A DNA stretch of 8,506 nucleotides from a bacterium. GTDB lineage: Bacteria; Babelota; Babeliae; Babelales; JABDEC01. Of the stretch, positions 1 to 5,817 are shown one piece after another. Numbering within the stretch: position 1 is the stretch's first letter; every line of letters starts with the position of its first letter. Where the stretch lies: positions 1 to 8,506 of the forward strand of contig CANKEI010000038.1 in the NCBI GenBank assembly GCA_947481115.1, in the 5' to 3' direction. The notes beneath the pieces are model-generated. The model saw only the letters and a list, made by a program, of their open reading frames with translations, was not told the origin of the DNA and did not search any database. The translations under genes and the position numbers were made by a program.

Positions 1-1
1 A

Positions 2-13
2 ATTCCCGCCCAA
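2..13. repeat. 12-base repeat ATTCCCGCCCAA, copy 1 (cut by window edge)
   Basis: The 12 bases ATTCCCGCCCAA occur here and again, identically, at 554-565. Both copies lie just beyond the 3' end of a small exported-protein gene on the minus strand. The second copy is one arm of a hairpin. The partner arm of this copy would lie outside the window, so I can only say the repeat is present. Confidence 0.6.
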
Positions 14-68
14 TAAAATTATAATTTATAAATACAATTAAATTATTTGTCAGCTATCTATTGTAAAT

Positions 69-437
69 TTAAAATACTGGATGAGATTTAGTTCTCTGAA
101 TTACAGGATTGTATCCAGTTGCATGACTGGTTTTACGGCCTTCGTTGATTGCAGCTTGGACTACTTCTGTTGATGGCACTAGACTGCGCTGTAGTAATTT
201 AGCTACTGACCTACGCTTAGGTGATATGTCACGCTCTAATTTTTGTGCATTCGAAATTAGGTCTGATTTTTGTTGTGCTGTTAAAACTTGACCTTTTTTT
301 AATCTTAATAAATTAGCCTGTACTATAGTAGCACTAGTAGCACTAACTTTTGGTGCGCCTTTGCCACCATCACGCGCAACTACGTTACCTGCAGAAATAA
401 TACTCAAAAGAGCCAAAATTGATAATATTTTTTTCAT
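69..437 (-). CDS. small basic exported protein, unknown function
   Basis: I do not recognise this 122-residue protein. Residues 1-21 form a typical Sec signal peptide: MKK, then a hydrophobic core around LSILALLSIISAG, then VVA before the likely cleavage at residue 21/22. The mature part has no cysteine and no membrane segment. It is rich in Lys, Arg, Ser and Gln, and probably mainly helical between residues 38 and 97. It should therefore be a small basic periplasmic or secreted protein. The start is well set: GGAG (445-448, minus) lies seven bases before the ATG. The signal peptide matches that of the neighbouring gene at 588-944 in 14 of 21 positions, while the mature parts are unrelated. 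The two genes are tandem, with about 150 bases between them. Confidence 0.75.
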   Translation of the reverse strand: MKKILSILALLSIISAGNVVARDGGKGAPKVSATSATIVQANLLRLKKGQVLTAQQKSDLISNAQKLERDISPKRRSVAKLLQRSLVPSTEVVQAAINEGRKTSHATGYNPVIQRTKSHPVF

Positions 438-457
438 AAAAACACTCCATTTGTTTA

Positions 458-481
458 ATTATATTTAGATTTATGATTATA
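458..481 (-). promoter_or_regulatory. candidate -10 elements for the 69-437 gene
   Basis: Two exact TATAAT hexamers lie on the minus strand at 476-481 and 458-463, 21 to 39 bases before the start codon. Neither has a recognisable TTGACA at the right distance. In this AT-rich DNA the assignment is tentative. The upstream one would place the palindrome at 487-513 over its -35 region. Confidence 0.35.
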
Positions 482-486
482 TAACC

Positions 487-513
487 TCCATCTATCGCAC
501 CATGCGGGATGGA
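487..513. other. imperfect palindrome upstream of the 69-437 gene
   Basis: TCCATC (487-492) pairs with GATGGA (508-513), and inside it CGCA (496-499) pairs with TGCG (503-506). That gives a ten-pair hairpin with a small internal loop and a three-base apex. On the plus strand it is followed by a T-rich stretch (513-537), but no plus-strand gene precedes it. On the minus strand it directly precedes a TATAAT. It could be an operator, a 5'-leader hairpin, or a 3' end for the gene at 588-944. Confidence 0.45.
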
Positions 514-535
514 TTCTATATTTTTATTTTTATTA

Positions 536-565
536 TTGGGCGAGAGGTTTAATATTCCCGCCCAA
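536..565. repeat. GC-rich hairpin 3' of the 588-944 gene
   Basis: TTGGGCG (536-542) and CGCCCAA (559-565) are perfect inverted repeats around a 16-base loop, about 20 bases past the stop of the minus-strand gene at 588-944. It may act as a transcript 3' end or stabiliser. On the minus strand it is not followed by a T run, so it is not a textbook terminator. The right arm belongs to a 12-base repeat also found at 2-13. The left arm belongs to an 11-base repeat (538-548) also found at 4378-4388. Confidence 0.55.
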
Positions 566-587
566 ATTTGTATTTAGAGTTTTAAAA

Positions 588-944
588 TTAGTTAGGCTGA
601 GTATTGCACCAAACTTCTAAAGCGCCAATTTCTCGATAATTTGAGCCTAAGACCAAACAGCTTTTATCGCGAGCGCAATAGAATTGACCGTCTAGTGGGC
701 ATACCATTTTTCCATCAGGGCCAATTTTGCTTGGCAGGCCGCCGTTAGGGAAACATTTAGAAGAAAAAGATTTTTTAGCAACGCATTTATTTTTTACAGG
801 ACACCAGTTTTGCCTCTTTTTACACACCGGCTCAACGCCGCCAGGGCCAACATTGCCACCTGATGGAGCAGTGCTAGATTGTGCTTCAACACTACCAGCA
901 ACCATTAAGCTCGAGAGAGCCAAAATAGATAAAAATTTCTTCAT
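588..944 (-). CDS. small cysteine-rich exported protein with two C4 repeats
   Basis: A 118-residue protein of unknown function. Residues 1-21 are a Sec signal peptide, with likely cleavage after VEA. A Ser/Gly/Pro-rich linker (22-38) follows, then eight cysteines at 41, 48, 54, 64, 82, 90, 96 and 113. They fall into two units with spacing C-x6-C-x5-C-x9-C and C-x7-C-x5-C-x16-C. An aromatic residue precedes the second Cys of each unit (W47, Y89), and a Lys lies one or two residues before the third (K53, K94). This looks like an internal duplication of a small disulfide-stabilised module. The protein is probably oxidised in the periplasm or outside the cell. The start is set by AAGGAG (950-955, minus), five bases from the ATG. 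Its leader (up to about 1070) is highly structured and may control translation; see the element at 944-1057. Confidence 0.78.
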   Translation of the reverse strand: MKKFLSILALSSLMVAGSVEAQSSTAPSGGNVGPGGVEPVCKKRQNWCPVKNKCVAKKSFSSKCFPNGGLPSKIGPDGKMVCPLDGQFYCARDKSCLVLGSNYREIGALEVWCNTQPN

Positions 945-1057
945 AGAAACTCCTTTTTTATAAAACTTTAGCTTTAGGCTATAAAACCAAATTTATAGCT
1001 CTGTTAGCCAATTTCACATATAACTACTATCTCTAGGATAATAGATGGGAGTTTCTA
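944..1057 (-). promoter_or_regulatory. structured 5' leader that can sequester the ribosome binding site
   Basis: Three helices can form in the leader RNA of the 588-944 gene, read on the minus strand. First, TAGAAACTCC (1057-1048) is exactly complementary to GGAGTTTCTA (953-944), which holds the Shine-Dalgarno sequence and the A of the start codon. Second, bases 1044-1024 form an eight-pair hairpin with a CTAGA loop; its single wobble pair is U-G on this strand but would be A-C on the other. Third, 999-978 form a perfect eight-pair hairpin with a six-base loop. Together they make a three-way junction closed by an anti-ribosome-binding-site helix. A TAAAAT at 1077-1082 (minus) could be the -10 box, starting the RNA near 1070. 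The structure is read directly from the sequence; a regulatory role is inferred. Confidence 0.45.
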
Positions 1058-1107
1058 AAAGCAACAGTTTGAGACGATTTTAATTCAAATACTAGCTGGC
1101 TTTACTA

Positions 1108-1130
1108 ATTTGCAGGTTTAAGTTGCAAAT
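1108..1130 (-). terminator. possible hairpin at the gatB 3' end
   Basis: ATTTGCA (1108-1114) and TGCAAAT (1124-1130) are a perfect seven-base inverted repeat beginning inside the gatB stop codon. It is AT-rich and lacks a proper T run on the minus strand, so it would be a weak terminator at best. Confidence 0.3.
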
Positions 1131-2587
1131 CAAGAAAGTAGCTTTAATAGTATTTTTTGAATAATTTGGGGGTTGCCACGGCCTTGAGTTTTTTGCATCA
1201 TCTGGCCGACGAAGAAGCCGATTAGCTTGGTCTTGCCAGCACGATACTCCGCTACATTAGCCGGATTTTGGGCGATGAGCTCTTGGGCCATCTGTTCCAG
1301 TTCAGCTTCAGAACCGATCTGCTTTAAGCCTAAACTTTCTACTAGCGCACTAGGAGCTTCGCCAGTCTTAGCAGCTTGTTCAAAAACAGTTTTGGCAGCA
1401 TGATTATTAATCACATTTTGATCTAGTAAATCAACTAGTTCAGCCATGCGCTTAGGAGTAAATTTGCAATCACGAAGTGTAATTTTTTGCTCTTTTAAAT
1501 AGCCTAATAGATCACGCAAGATCCAGTTAACTAGCTGGCGACTATTAGTAAATTTGCGGGCAACTTCGAAATAAAGGGCTGCTTCAGGTTCATCCATTAA
1601 TACTTCAGCCTCGTATTCAGTTAGCCCAAGTACGGTAATATAGCGTTGAAACTTAGCATCAGGTAGTTCTGGTAATTGTGCTTTAACTACTTCGATCATG
1701 GCCGGAGTAACTTCGATCCACGGCAAATCTGGGTCCAAGAAATAACGGTAATCAGCGGCTTCTTCTTTAGAGCGCATGACCACAGTCTTATGAGTTTTAG
1801 TATCCCAAAGTCGGGTTTCTTGGCGGACTACGCCACCTTTTTCTAAAAGTTTAATCTGGCGTTCTACTTCATATTCGACAGCGTCACCAATAAACTTAAA
1901 CGAGTTAATATTTTTTAATTCACAACGGGTGCCCATCTCAGTAGCAATTTTTTTACGTACAGAGATATTAGTATCAGCACGAAAAGCGCCATCTTCCATG
2001 TTGCCAGAACAGATACCTAAAGCATGTACAATATCACGTAAGGTTTTAAGGTACTGCTTAGCTTCAAAAGAGCTAGTGATATCAGGAAAACTGACAATCT
2101 CTAATAATGGCGTGCCTGTGCGATTTAGATTTACCAAGCTAATGTTTTGACTAGGTGCGTGAATATTTTTGCCAGCGTCTTCTTCGATATGTATGCGAAT
2201 TAAACGAATTTCTTTAGGCCCTTCAGGAGTCTGAATTTTAACTTTGCCAAACTCGCAAATCGGTTCTTTGTCTTGGGTAATTTGATAATTTTTAGGTAAA
2301 TCTGGGTAAAAATAATGTTTACGAGCAAATTTAGAGATCGGGGCGATCTGGCTTTCAGTAGCTAAACCAACCGCAATGGCAGATTCAATTACTTGATGAT
2401 TTAAGACTGGCAAAACGCCGGGATAACCAGCACAAATTTGGCAAATCTGGCTATTTTGGGTTTGATCAACAGAATTAGGACAGCTACAGAAAATTTTACT
2501 TTTGGTTTGCAGCTGCACGTGGACTTCAATGCCGATATTTATAGCATAGTCTGGATATTGTGCCAAAATTGCGAGTTTTTCAGTCAT
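1130..2587 (-). CDS. gatB: aspartyl/glutamyl-tRNA amidotransferase subunit B
   Basis: GatB is the tRNA-binding and kinase subunit of the GatCAB complex in the cytoplasm. It activates misacylated Glu-tRNA(Gln) or Asp-tRNA(Asn) with ATP; ammonia from GatA then gives the correct Gln- or Asn-tRNA. At 485 residues it is full length for the family. Visible family signatures are GIEVHVQL near residue 19, a zinc-type cysteine set C34, C36, C49, C52 (CSC...CQIC), the block FARKHYFYPDLPKNYQITQ at 87-105, HIEEDAG, NRTGTPLLEIV, GNMEDGAFRADTNIS and CELKNINSF. The C-terminal YqeY-like tail domain is complete (about 350-485). The ATG has GGGG (2595-2598, minus) seven bases upstream. No gatA or gatC lies nearby, so the operon is split. 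It follows rng by 65 bases with no clear promoter between, so the two may be co-transcribed. Confidence 0.97.
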   Translation of the reverse strand: MTEKLAILAQYPDYAINIGIEVHVQLQTKSKIFCSCPNSVDQTQNSQICQICAGYPGVLPVLNHQVIESAIAVGLATESQIAPISKFARKHYFYPDLPKNYQITQDKEPICEFGKVKIQTPEGPKEIRLIRIHIEEDAGKNIHAPSQNISLVNLNRTGTPLLEIVSFPDITSSFEAKQYLKTLRDIVHALGICSGNMEDGAFRADTNISVRKKIATEMGTRCELKNINSFKFIGDAVEYEVERQIKLLEKGGVVRQETRLWDTKTHKTVVMRSKEEAADYRYFLDPDLPWIEVTPAMIEVVKAQLPELPDAKFQRYITVLGLTEYEAEVLMDEPEAALYFEVARKFTNSRQLVNWILRDLLGYLKEQKITLRDCKFTPKRMAELVDLLDQNVINNHAAKTVFEQAAKTGEAPSALVESLGLKQIGSEAELEQMAQELIAQNPANVAEYRAGKTKLIGFFVGQMMQKTQGRGNPQIIQKILLKLLS

Positions 2588-2652
2588 CCTGATACCCCGA
2601 TGGTTTTAAATTTGATTAATAATTTGCGGTCTAGTCTAACATAAATTAACAG

Positions 2653-4137
2653 TTAGTGAATTTTAAACTTATGGCGCTCTAGCTCTGGATTACTTTCGAG
2701 GGTGATCTGGCACTGAAATTTCTTTTCTAGCTCTAAAATCGCATCATGTTCGGAATTATTAATAAAATCAAAAATATCAGGATTTAAGATCAAGCGGACA
2801 GTTTTGCGCTTAACTTCAGTTAAGCTTTCGGTAAATTTGCGCAGAGCATTGTGACTATCTGTTTCGATCGAATTTACAAATCCGCGCCCGCAACAGTCTT
2901 CACAGGTACTAGTCAATTGTTGCACTAAAGTTTTGCCAGAACGTTTACGGGTCATTTGAACTAAGCCGAACTCTGAAATTCTTAGAACTACTGACTGGAA
3001 CTTGTCGTGCTCTTTGAGCATTTGTTCGAAGTTTTTAAATACTTTTTGGCGATTAGCTGAAATACCCATATCGATAAAATCGATTACGATTAAGCCACCA
3101 ATGTTACGCAAACGTAGCTGTCTAACAATTTCTTCAGCGGCTTCGAGATTGGTTTGTAAAATAGTGTCTTCCAGGTCACGTTTACCGACAAATTTACCAG
3201 TATTAACATCCACAACTGTCATAGCCTCGGTAGATTCAATAATAATTGAACCGCCAGAGCGTAAAATAGTTTTCTTTTCAAGCGCGCTTTCCAACTGCTT
3301 TTCGATATTATGCGCTTCGAATAAAGTTGGTGGATCTTTATGCATTTTAACTAAATGTTTATATTCTGGAGCAATTTGTTTTAAGAAATCTAAAACTTCA
3401 GCATGCGCATCAGGGTTATCGGTAATAATTTCAGTGACTTGATCATCTAAGTTATCGCGTACTGTTTGGAGCGAAAGTGGTAAGTCAGTATGAATTAATT
3501 TTACGCCTGGCGCTGCATTATAACTATCAGTAATCGTTTTCCACAATCCTACTAAATAGTCTACATCTTTTGCTAGTTCTTTTTCGGTACGATGTTCGCA
3601 AGAAGTTCGGATAATTGCGCCCATGCCTTCTGGTAATAGGTTACGCAAAATATCTTTTAAACGTTGACGCTCTTCGGGAGCTTCGATTTTTTTAGAAATT
3701 CCTACGCGGGGAATATTAGGCATTAAGACAATAAATCTACCAGGCAAGGTGAAGCAGCGGGTTAATTTAGCCCCTTTTTCATAAACTGGTTCTTTGCTGA
3801 CTTGAACTAAGATAGGTTCGCCTTCTTTTAGGATTTTGCTAATATCCATGTGACTAGTAATGCGTTTATCGTCTTCGATTTCGATCGAGTTAGACATGCG
3901 TGATAATGCTAAGTTGTGGTCGATTTCTGAAATATGTAAAAAACCAGCTTTATACTGGCCGAATTCTACGAAAGCAGTTTGAATACCTGGTAATACTTTA
4001 GTAACGGTGCCCTTATAAAAACAGCGTTCTAGATAAACTTTGATGTGTGAGGCAAAATAGATATTTTGTAATCGATTGTCACGCGTGATGGCCGTTCTGG
4101 TTTCCCAGGGTTTTTGGCTAATTAAGATTTTTTTCAT
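2653..4137 (-). CDS. rng: ribonuclease E/G family endoribonuclease
   Basis: This enzyme cuts single-stranded AU-rich RNA, preferring 5'-monophosphate ends, in rRNA maturation and mRNA decay. At 494 residues it matches RNase G (E. coli about 489) and lacks the long disordered C-terminal scaffold of E. coli RNase E. Residues 38-110 form the S1 domain (GTVTKVLPGIQTAFVEFG...GFLHIS). The catalytic metal ligands are D310 (VVDVNTGKF) and D353 (VIDFIDM), 43 residues apart as in E. coli RNase E. The zinc-link that joins dimers is C412 and C415 (CEDC). The start is fixed by an in-frame TAA nine bases upstream; the Shine-Dalgarno match is poor (GGAT about 14 bases away). The leader from the candidate -10 at 4256-4261 would be over 110 bases, which leaves room for the autoregulation known for E. 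coli RNase E, though no homology is evident. Confidence 0.96.
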   Translation of the reverse strand: MKKILISQKPWETRTAITRDNRLQNIYFASHIKVYLERCFYKGTVTKVLPGIQTAFVEFGQYKAGFLHISEIDHNLALSRMSNSIEIEDDKRITSHMDISKILKEGEPILVQVSKEPVYEKGAKLTRCFTLPGRFIVLMPNIPRVGISKKIEAPEERQRLKDILRNLLPEGMGAIIRTSCEHRTEKELAKDVDYLVGLWKTITDSYNAAPGVKLIHTDLPLSLQTVRDNLDDQVTEIITDNPDAHAEVLDFLKQIAPEYKHLVKMHKDPPTLFEAHNIEKQLESALEKKTILRSGGSIIIESTEAMTVVDVNTGKFVGKRDLEDTILQTNLEAAEEIVRQLRLRNIGGLIVIDFIDMGISANRQKVFKNFEQMLKEHDKFQSVVLRISEFGLVQMTRKRSGKTLVQQLTSTCEDCCGRGFVNSIETDSHNALRKFTESLTEVKRKTVRLILNPDIFDFINNSEHDAILELEKKFQCQITLESNPELERHKFKIH

Positions 4138-4255
4138 AGATTTTTTTTAAGATCCATTTCGTTGGAGCAAACCTGAGCTGCTAATATTTTGAGGGCTAAA
4201 TTAAGGCCATATCTGCAGGCAAGTATTTAATTTTTATAAATTTACTATATACCCA

Positions 4256-4261
4256 ATTATA
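4256..4261 (-). promoter_or_regulatory. candidate -10 box for rng
   Basis: An exact TATAAT lies on the minus strand, 119 bases from the rng start codon, without a good -35. The 261-base gap between rng and the Pal-like gene (4138-4398) also holds repeated TCTAAT hexamers (4274-4279, 4301-4306, 4366-4371, and inverted at 4289-4294). The ten bases TTTTTCTAAT occur twice (4270-4279 and 4362-4371). I see no gene or RNA in this gap. Confidence 0.4.
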
Positions 4262-4314
4262 CCTAACGATTTTTCTAATTGATAGAATATTAGACTAAAA
4301 TCTAATAATCCCTC

Positions 4315-4343
4315 TTCTACAGATAGTTTTTTAAGGCTATAAT
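4315..4343 (+). promoter_or_regulatory. candidate promoter of the Pal-like lipoprotein gene
   Basis: A perfect -10 box TATAAT lies at 4338-4343, about 55 bases before the start codon. The hexamer 17 bases upstream, TTCTAC (4315-4320), is a poor -35. The predicted leader runs from about 4350 and contains the repeat GGGCGAGAGGT (4378-4388), whose AGAGG serves as the ribosome binding site. Confidence 0.5.
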
Positions 4344-4398
4344 AGCGCTCTATACAGTTAATTTTTCTAATATTTATGGGCGAGAGGTAAGTAAAACC

Positions 4399-5067
4399 AT
4401 GAAAAAGTATCCTATTTTAGCAGTTTTACTGCTATTTATAATGCCAGGCTGTTTTAATAAAAAAGCAGTTAAGCCAGTAGAGCATCAAGTAGAACAGTCT
4501 GAACCGGCGCAAGAGCTGGTTAAAGGCTATACGGTGAGCGGCGATGCAGATGAATTTGTTTTAGAAGAAGATATCGACCAAGATATTTTTGATGATAGTG
4601 CCGAATCAGGGGCTAACGTGGCTGCTGCTGAAGTATCTGGTAATAATTCAGACTTTGATACTGATGATATTGCTTATGATAATCAGTCGCTGGATCCGAT
4701 TCAGTTTGATTTTGATAGCGGTAAAATCAGGCCTACAGAAGTAAATAAAATTAGCAATAATGCGCGGATTTTAAAAAACGAGCTAGATGCAGATGCTAAT
4801 TTGCGTGTGATTGTAAAAGGTCATGCTTGCAAGATCGCTAAATGTGAATTGCATAATCGTGCAGTTTCACAAAAACGGGCTTACAATGTAGCGAATGAGT
4901 ATATCAAGCAGGGTGTACCTAAGAAGAGTATTAGTACGATCGGTTTCGGTGCTTCACAGTTATTAACTAACGAAGATGGCATGGAAGCGCAAAGTATTAA
5001 TCGTCGTGCAGAGACGGAGTTAGTTACAGATAATCCTGAGCAGAATGTACGTCCATCAGCTGCTTAA
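4399..5067 (+). CDS. OmpA/Pal-family lipoprotein, peptidoglycan-associated type
   Basis: A 222-residue protein expected to be anchored in the outer membrane by a lipid and to reach the cell wall with its C-terminal domain. The signal sequence ends in a lipobox-like MPGC, giving lipidated Cys18; Met and Pro at -3 and -2 are unusual. Residues 19-95 are an acidic, Asp/Glu/Asn/Ser-rich linker. Residues 99-208 are an OmpA-like domain: FDFDSG (103-108), IVKGHA (138-143), SQKRA (157-161), GVPKKSISTIGFGAS (172-186) and NRRAE (201-205). The Asp that in E. coli Pal follows GHA and contacts diaminopimelate is replaced by Cys144; Cys149 is close by and could pair with it. Arg160 of the ligand site is kept. 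AGAGG (4383-4387) sits 11 bases before the ATG. The gene stands alone; no tol genes are near. It ends in a strong terminator. Confidence 0.88.
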   Translation: MKKYPILAVLLLFIMPGCFNKKAVKPVEHQVEQSEPAQELVKGYTVSGDADEFVLEEDIDQDIFDDSAESGANVAAAEVSGNNSDFDTDDIAYDNQSLDPIQFDFDSGKIRPTEVNKISNNARILKNELDADANLRVIVKGHACKIAKCELHNRAVSQKRAYNVANEYIKQGVPKKSISTIGFGASQLLTNEDGMEAQSINRRAETELVTDNPEQNVRPSAA

Positions 5068-5093
5068 GCTTAATTTAAATTTTTGAATGCTAG

Positions 5094-5124
5094 CAGGTCG
5101 GTGTAAAATCCGGCCTGTTTTGTT
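5094..5124 (+). terminator. intrinsic terminator of the Pal-like gene
   Basis: CAGGTCGG (5094-5101) pairs with CCGGCCTG (5110-5117) around an eight-base loop, followed by TTTTGTT. The single non-Watson-Crick pair is U-G on the plus strand and would be A-C on the other, which fits termination of the plus-strand gene ending at 5067. Confidence 0.88.
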
Positions 5125-5290
5125 GTGTGCTCATGGTTCGATAGAAGTTTTAGTGAAACAATGAACTCTTTGGCAGGCTCAAAAGAAATAACATTTTGTT
5201 AGTCAAAATCATATTATAAGTCGTATATAACAGCATGCAATAGCTTGATTAGATCTATATTTGTAAGAAAAAAGAGTTAAACTATTGGTT

Positions 5291-5319
5291 TTGCCCCCCC
5301 CCCTCTGCTAAGCTATTAT
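5291..5319 (+). promoter_or_regulatory. candidate promoter containing a ten-C tract
   Basis: TATTAT (5314-5319) matches the -10 consensus in five of six positions. Exactly 17 bases upstream is TTGCCC (5291-5296), a four-of-six -35 match formed by the edge of a run of ten C (5294-5303). An alternative -35, TTGGTT (5285-5290), would have a 23-base spacer. In either reading, gain or loss of C residues changes the promoter geometry. The predicted transcript starts near 5326, about 60 bases before the start codon, and its leader holds a seven-base inverted repeat (5325-5331 with 5346-5352). The rest of 5125-5290 shows no gene or RNA I can support. Confidence 0.4.
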
Positions 5320-5386
5320 TACTACTAGAATTAATAAATCTTGATATTCTAGATTGTTTTAGTGGAAGTTTAAAGAGGTTATGTTT

Positions 5387-5758
5387 ATGACGAATAATCT
5401 ATTATTAACTATATCTATTATTTTATTAGTTAGCACGGGAGTCAGTGTTGCTAGTGTTCCATGTGTGCCAAATAAATCTGGGGTTGGATGCTGGGTTAAT
5501 ACTGACCCAAAACTTACTAACTTTCCTGTGCAATGTAGTAAAACTGAATGTTGCACCGCAGGTGATATTTACTACATAAATTCAGGTAATGATAACTTGC
5601 AGATATGTATGCCAAACCTTCCTCCGCACACGCTAACGCCACATACCACTCAAGGTGGTCCTTGCACAGAAGTGACTGATTGTAAGGATTTCGGTATTGC
5701 CTTTACTGGCAAAATATTATGTACAGACAGTACTTGTGAATATACAACATACAGCTAG
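5387..5758 (+). CDS. small cysteine-rich exported protein, unknown function
   Basis: A 123-residue protein I do not recognise. Residues 1-22 are a signal peptide with a strongly hydrophobic core (LLLTISIILLVSTGVSV) and likely cleavage after SVA. The mature part has ten cysteines, at 26, 35, 50, 55, 56, 74, 93, 99, 112 and 117. That even number suits five disulfides in a small extracytoplasmic fold. The C-terminal unit C93-x5-C99-x12-C112-x4-C117 has a knottin-like look, separated from the first part by a Pro/Thr/His-rich hinge (77-90). I chose the ATG at 5387 because GAGG (5375-5378) is eight bases away. The in-frame ATG at 5381 is only two bases from it and would add just Met-Phe. Its promoter may be variable through a poly-C tract. 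It does not share the C4 spacing of the 588-944 protein. Confidence 0.75.
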   Translation: MTNNLLLTISIILLVSTGVSVASVPCVPNKSGVGCWVNTDPKLTNFPVQCSKTECCTAGDIYYINSGNDNLQICMPNLPPHTLTPHTTQGGPCTEVTDCKDFGIAFTGKILCTDSTCEYTTYS

Positions 5759-5767
5759 ATAATAATT

Positions 5768-5817
5768 TGTGGGCAAACAACTTGGACATATAGTTTATTC
5801 AAGTTATTTGCCCACAC
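5768..5817. terminator. hairpin between convergent genes
   Basis: TGTGGGCAAA (5768-5777) and TTTGCCCACA (5808-5817) are perfect inverted repeats. The stem continues inside with AACTTG (5779-5784) against CAAGTT (5800-5805). The left side starts ten bases after the stop codon at 5756-5758, and the right side overlaps the last codons of mnmE. It is well placed to end both converging transcripts, although neither strand has a long T run. Confidence 0.65.

Noticed and set aside
727..963. 78-codon plus-strand frame opposite the cysteine-rich gene
   Set aside because: It is antisense to a gene with a signal peptide and ribosome site, and has no start signal of its own.
2588..2652. Possible separate promoter or terminator between rng and gatB
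   Set aside because: Only a five-base inverted repeat (CTAAC/GTTAG) and a TATGTT are present; neither is strong enough to call.
3002..3442. Long open frame (146 codons) on the plus strand opposite rng
   Set aside because: It lies wholly inside a clear RNase G gene. The translation is Ser/Ile/Cys-rich without domain character, and there is no ribosome site; it is an antisense shadow.
5161..5202. 13-codon frame MNSLAGSKEITFC after the Pal-like gene terminator
   Set aside because: It is too short, has no clear ribosome site or promoter, and nothing distinguishes it from chance.
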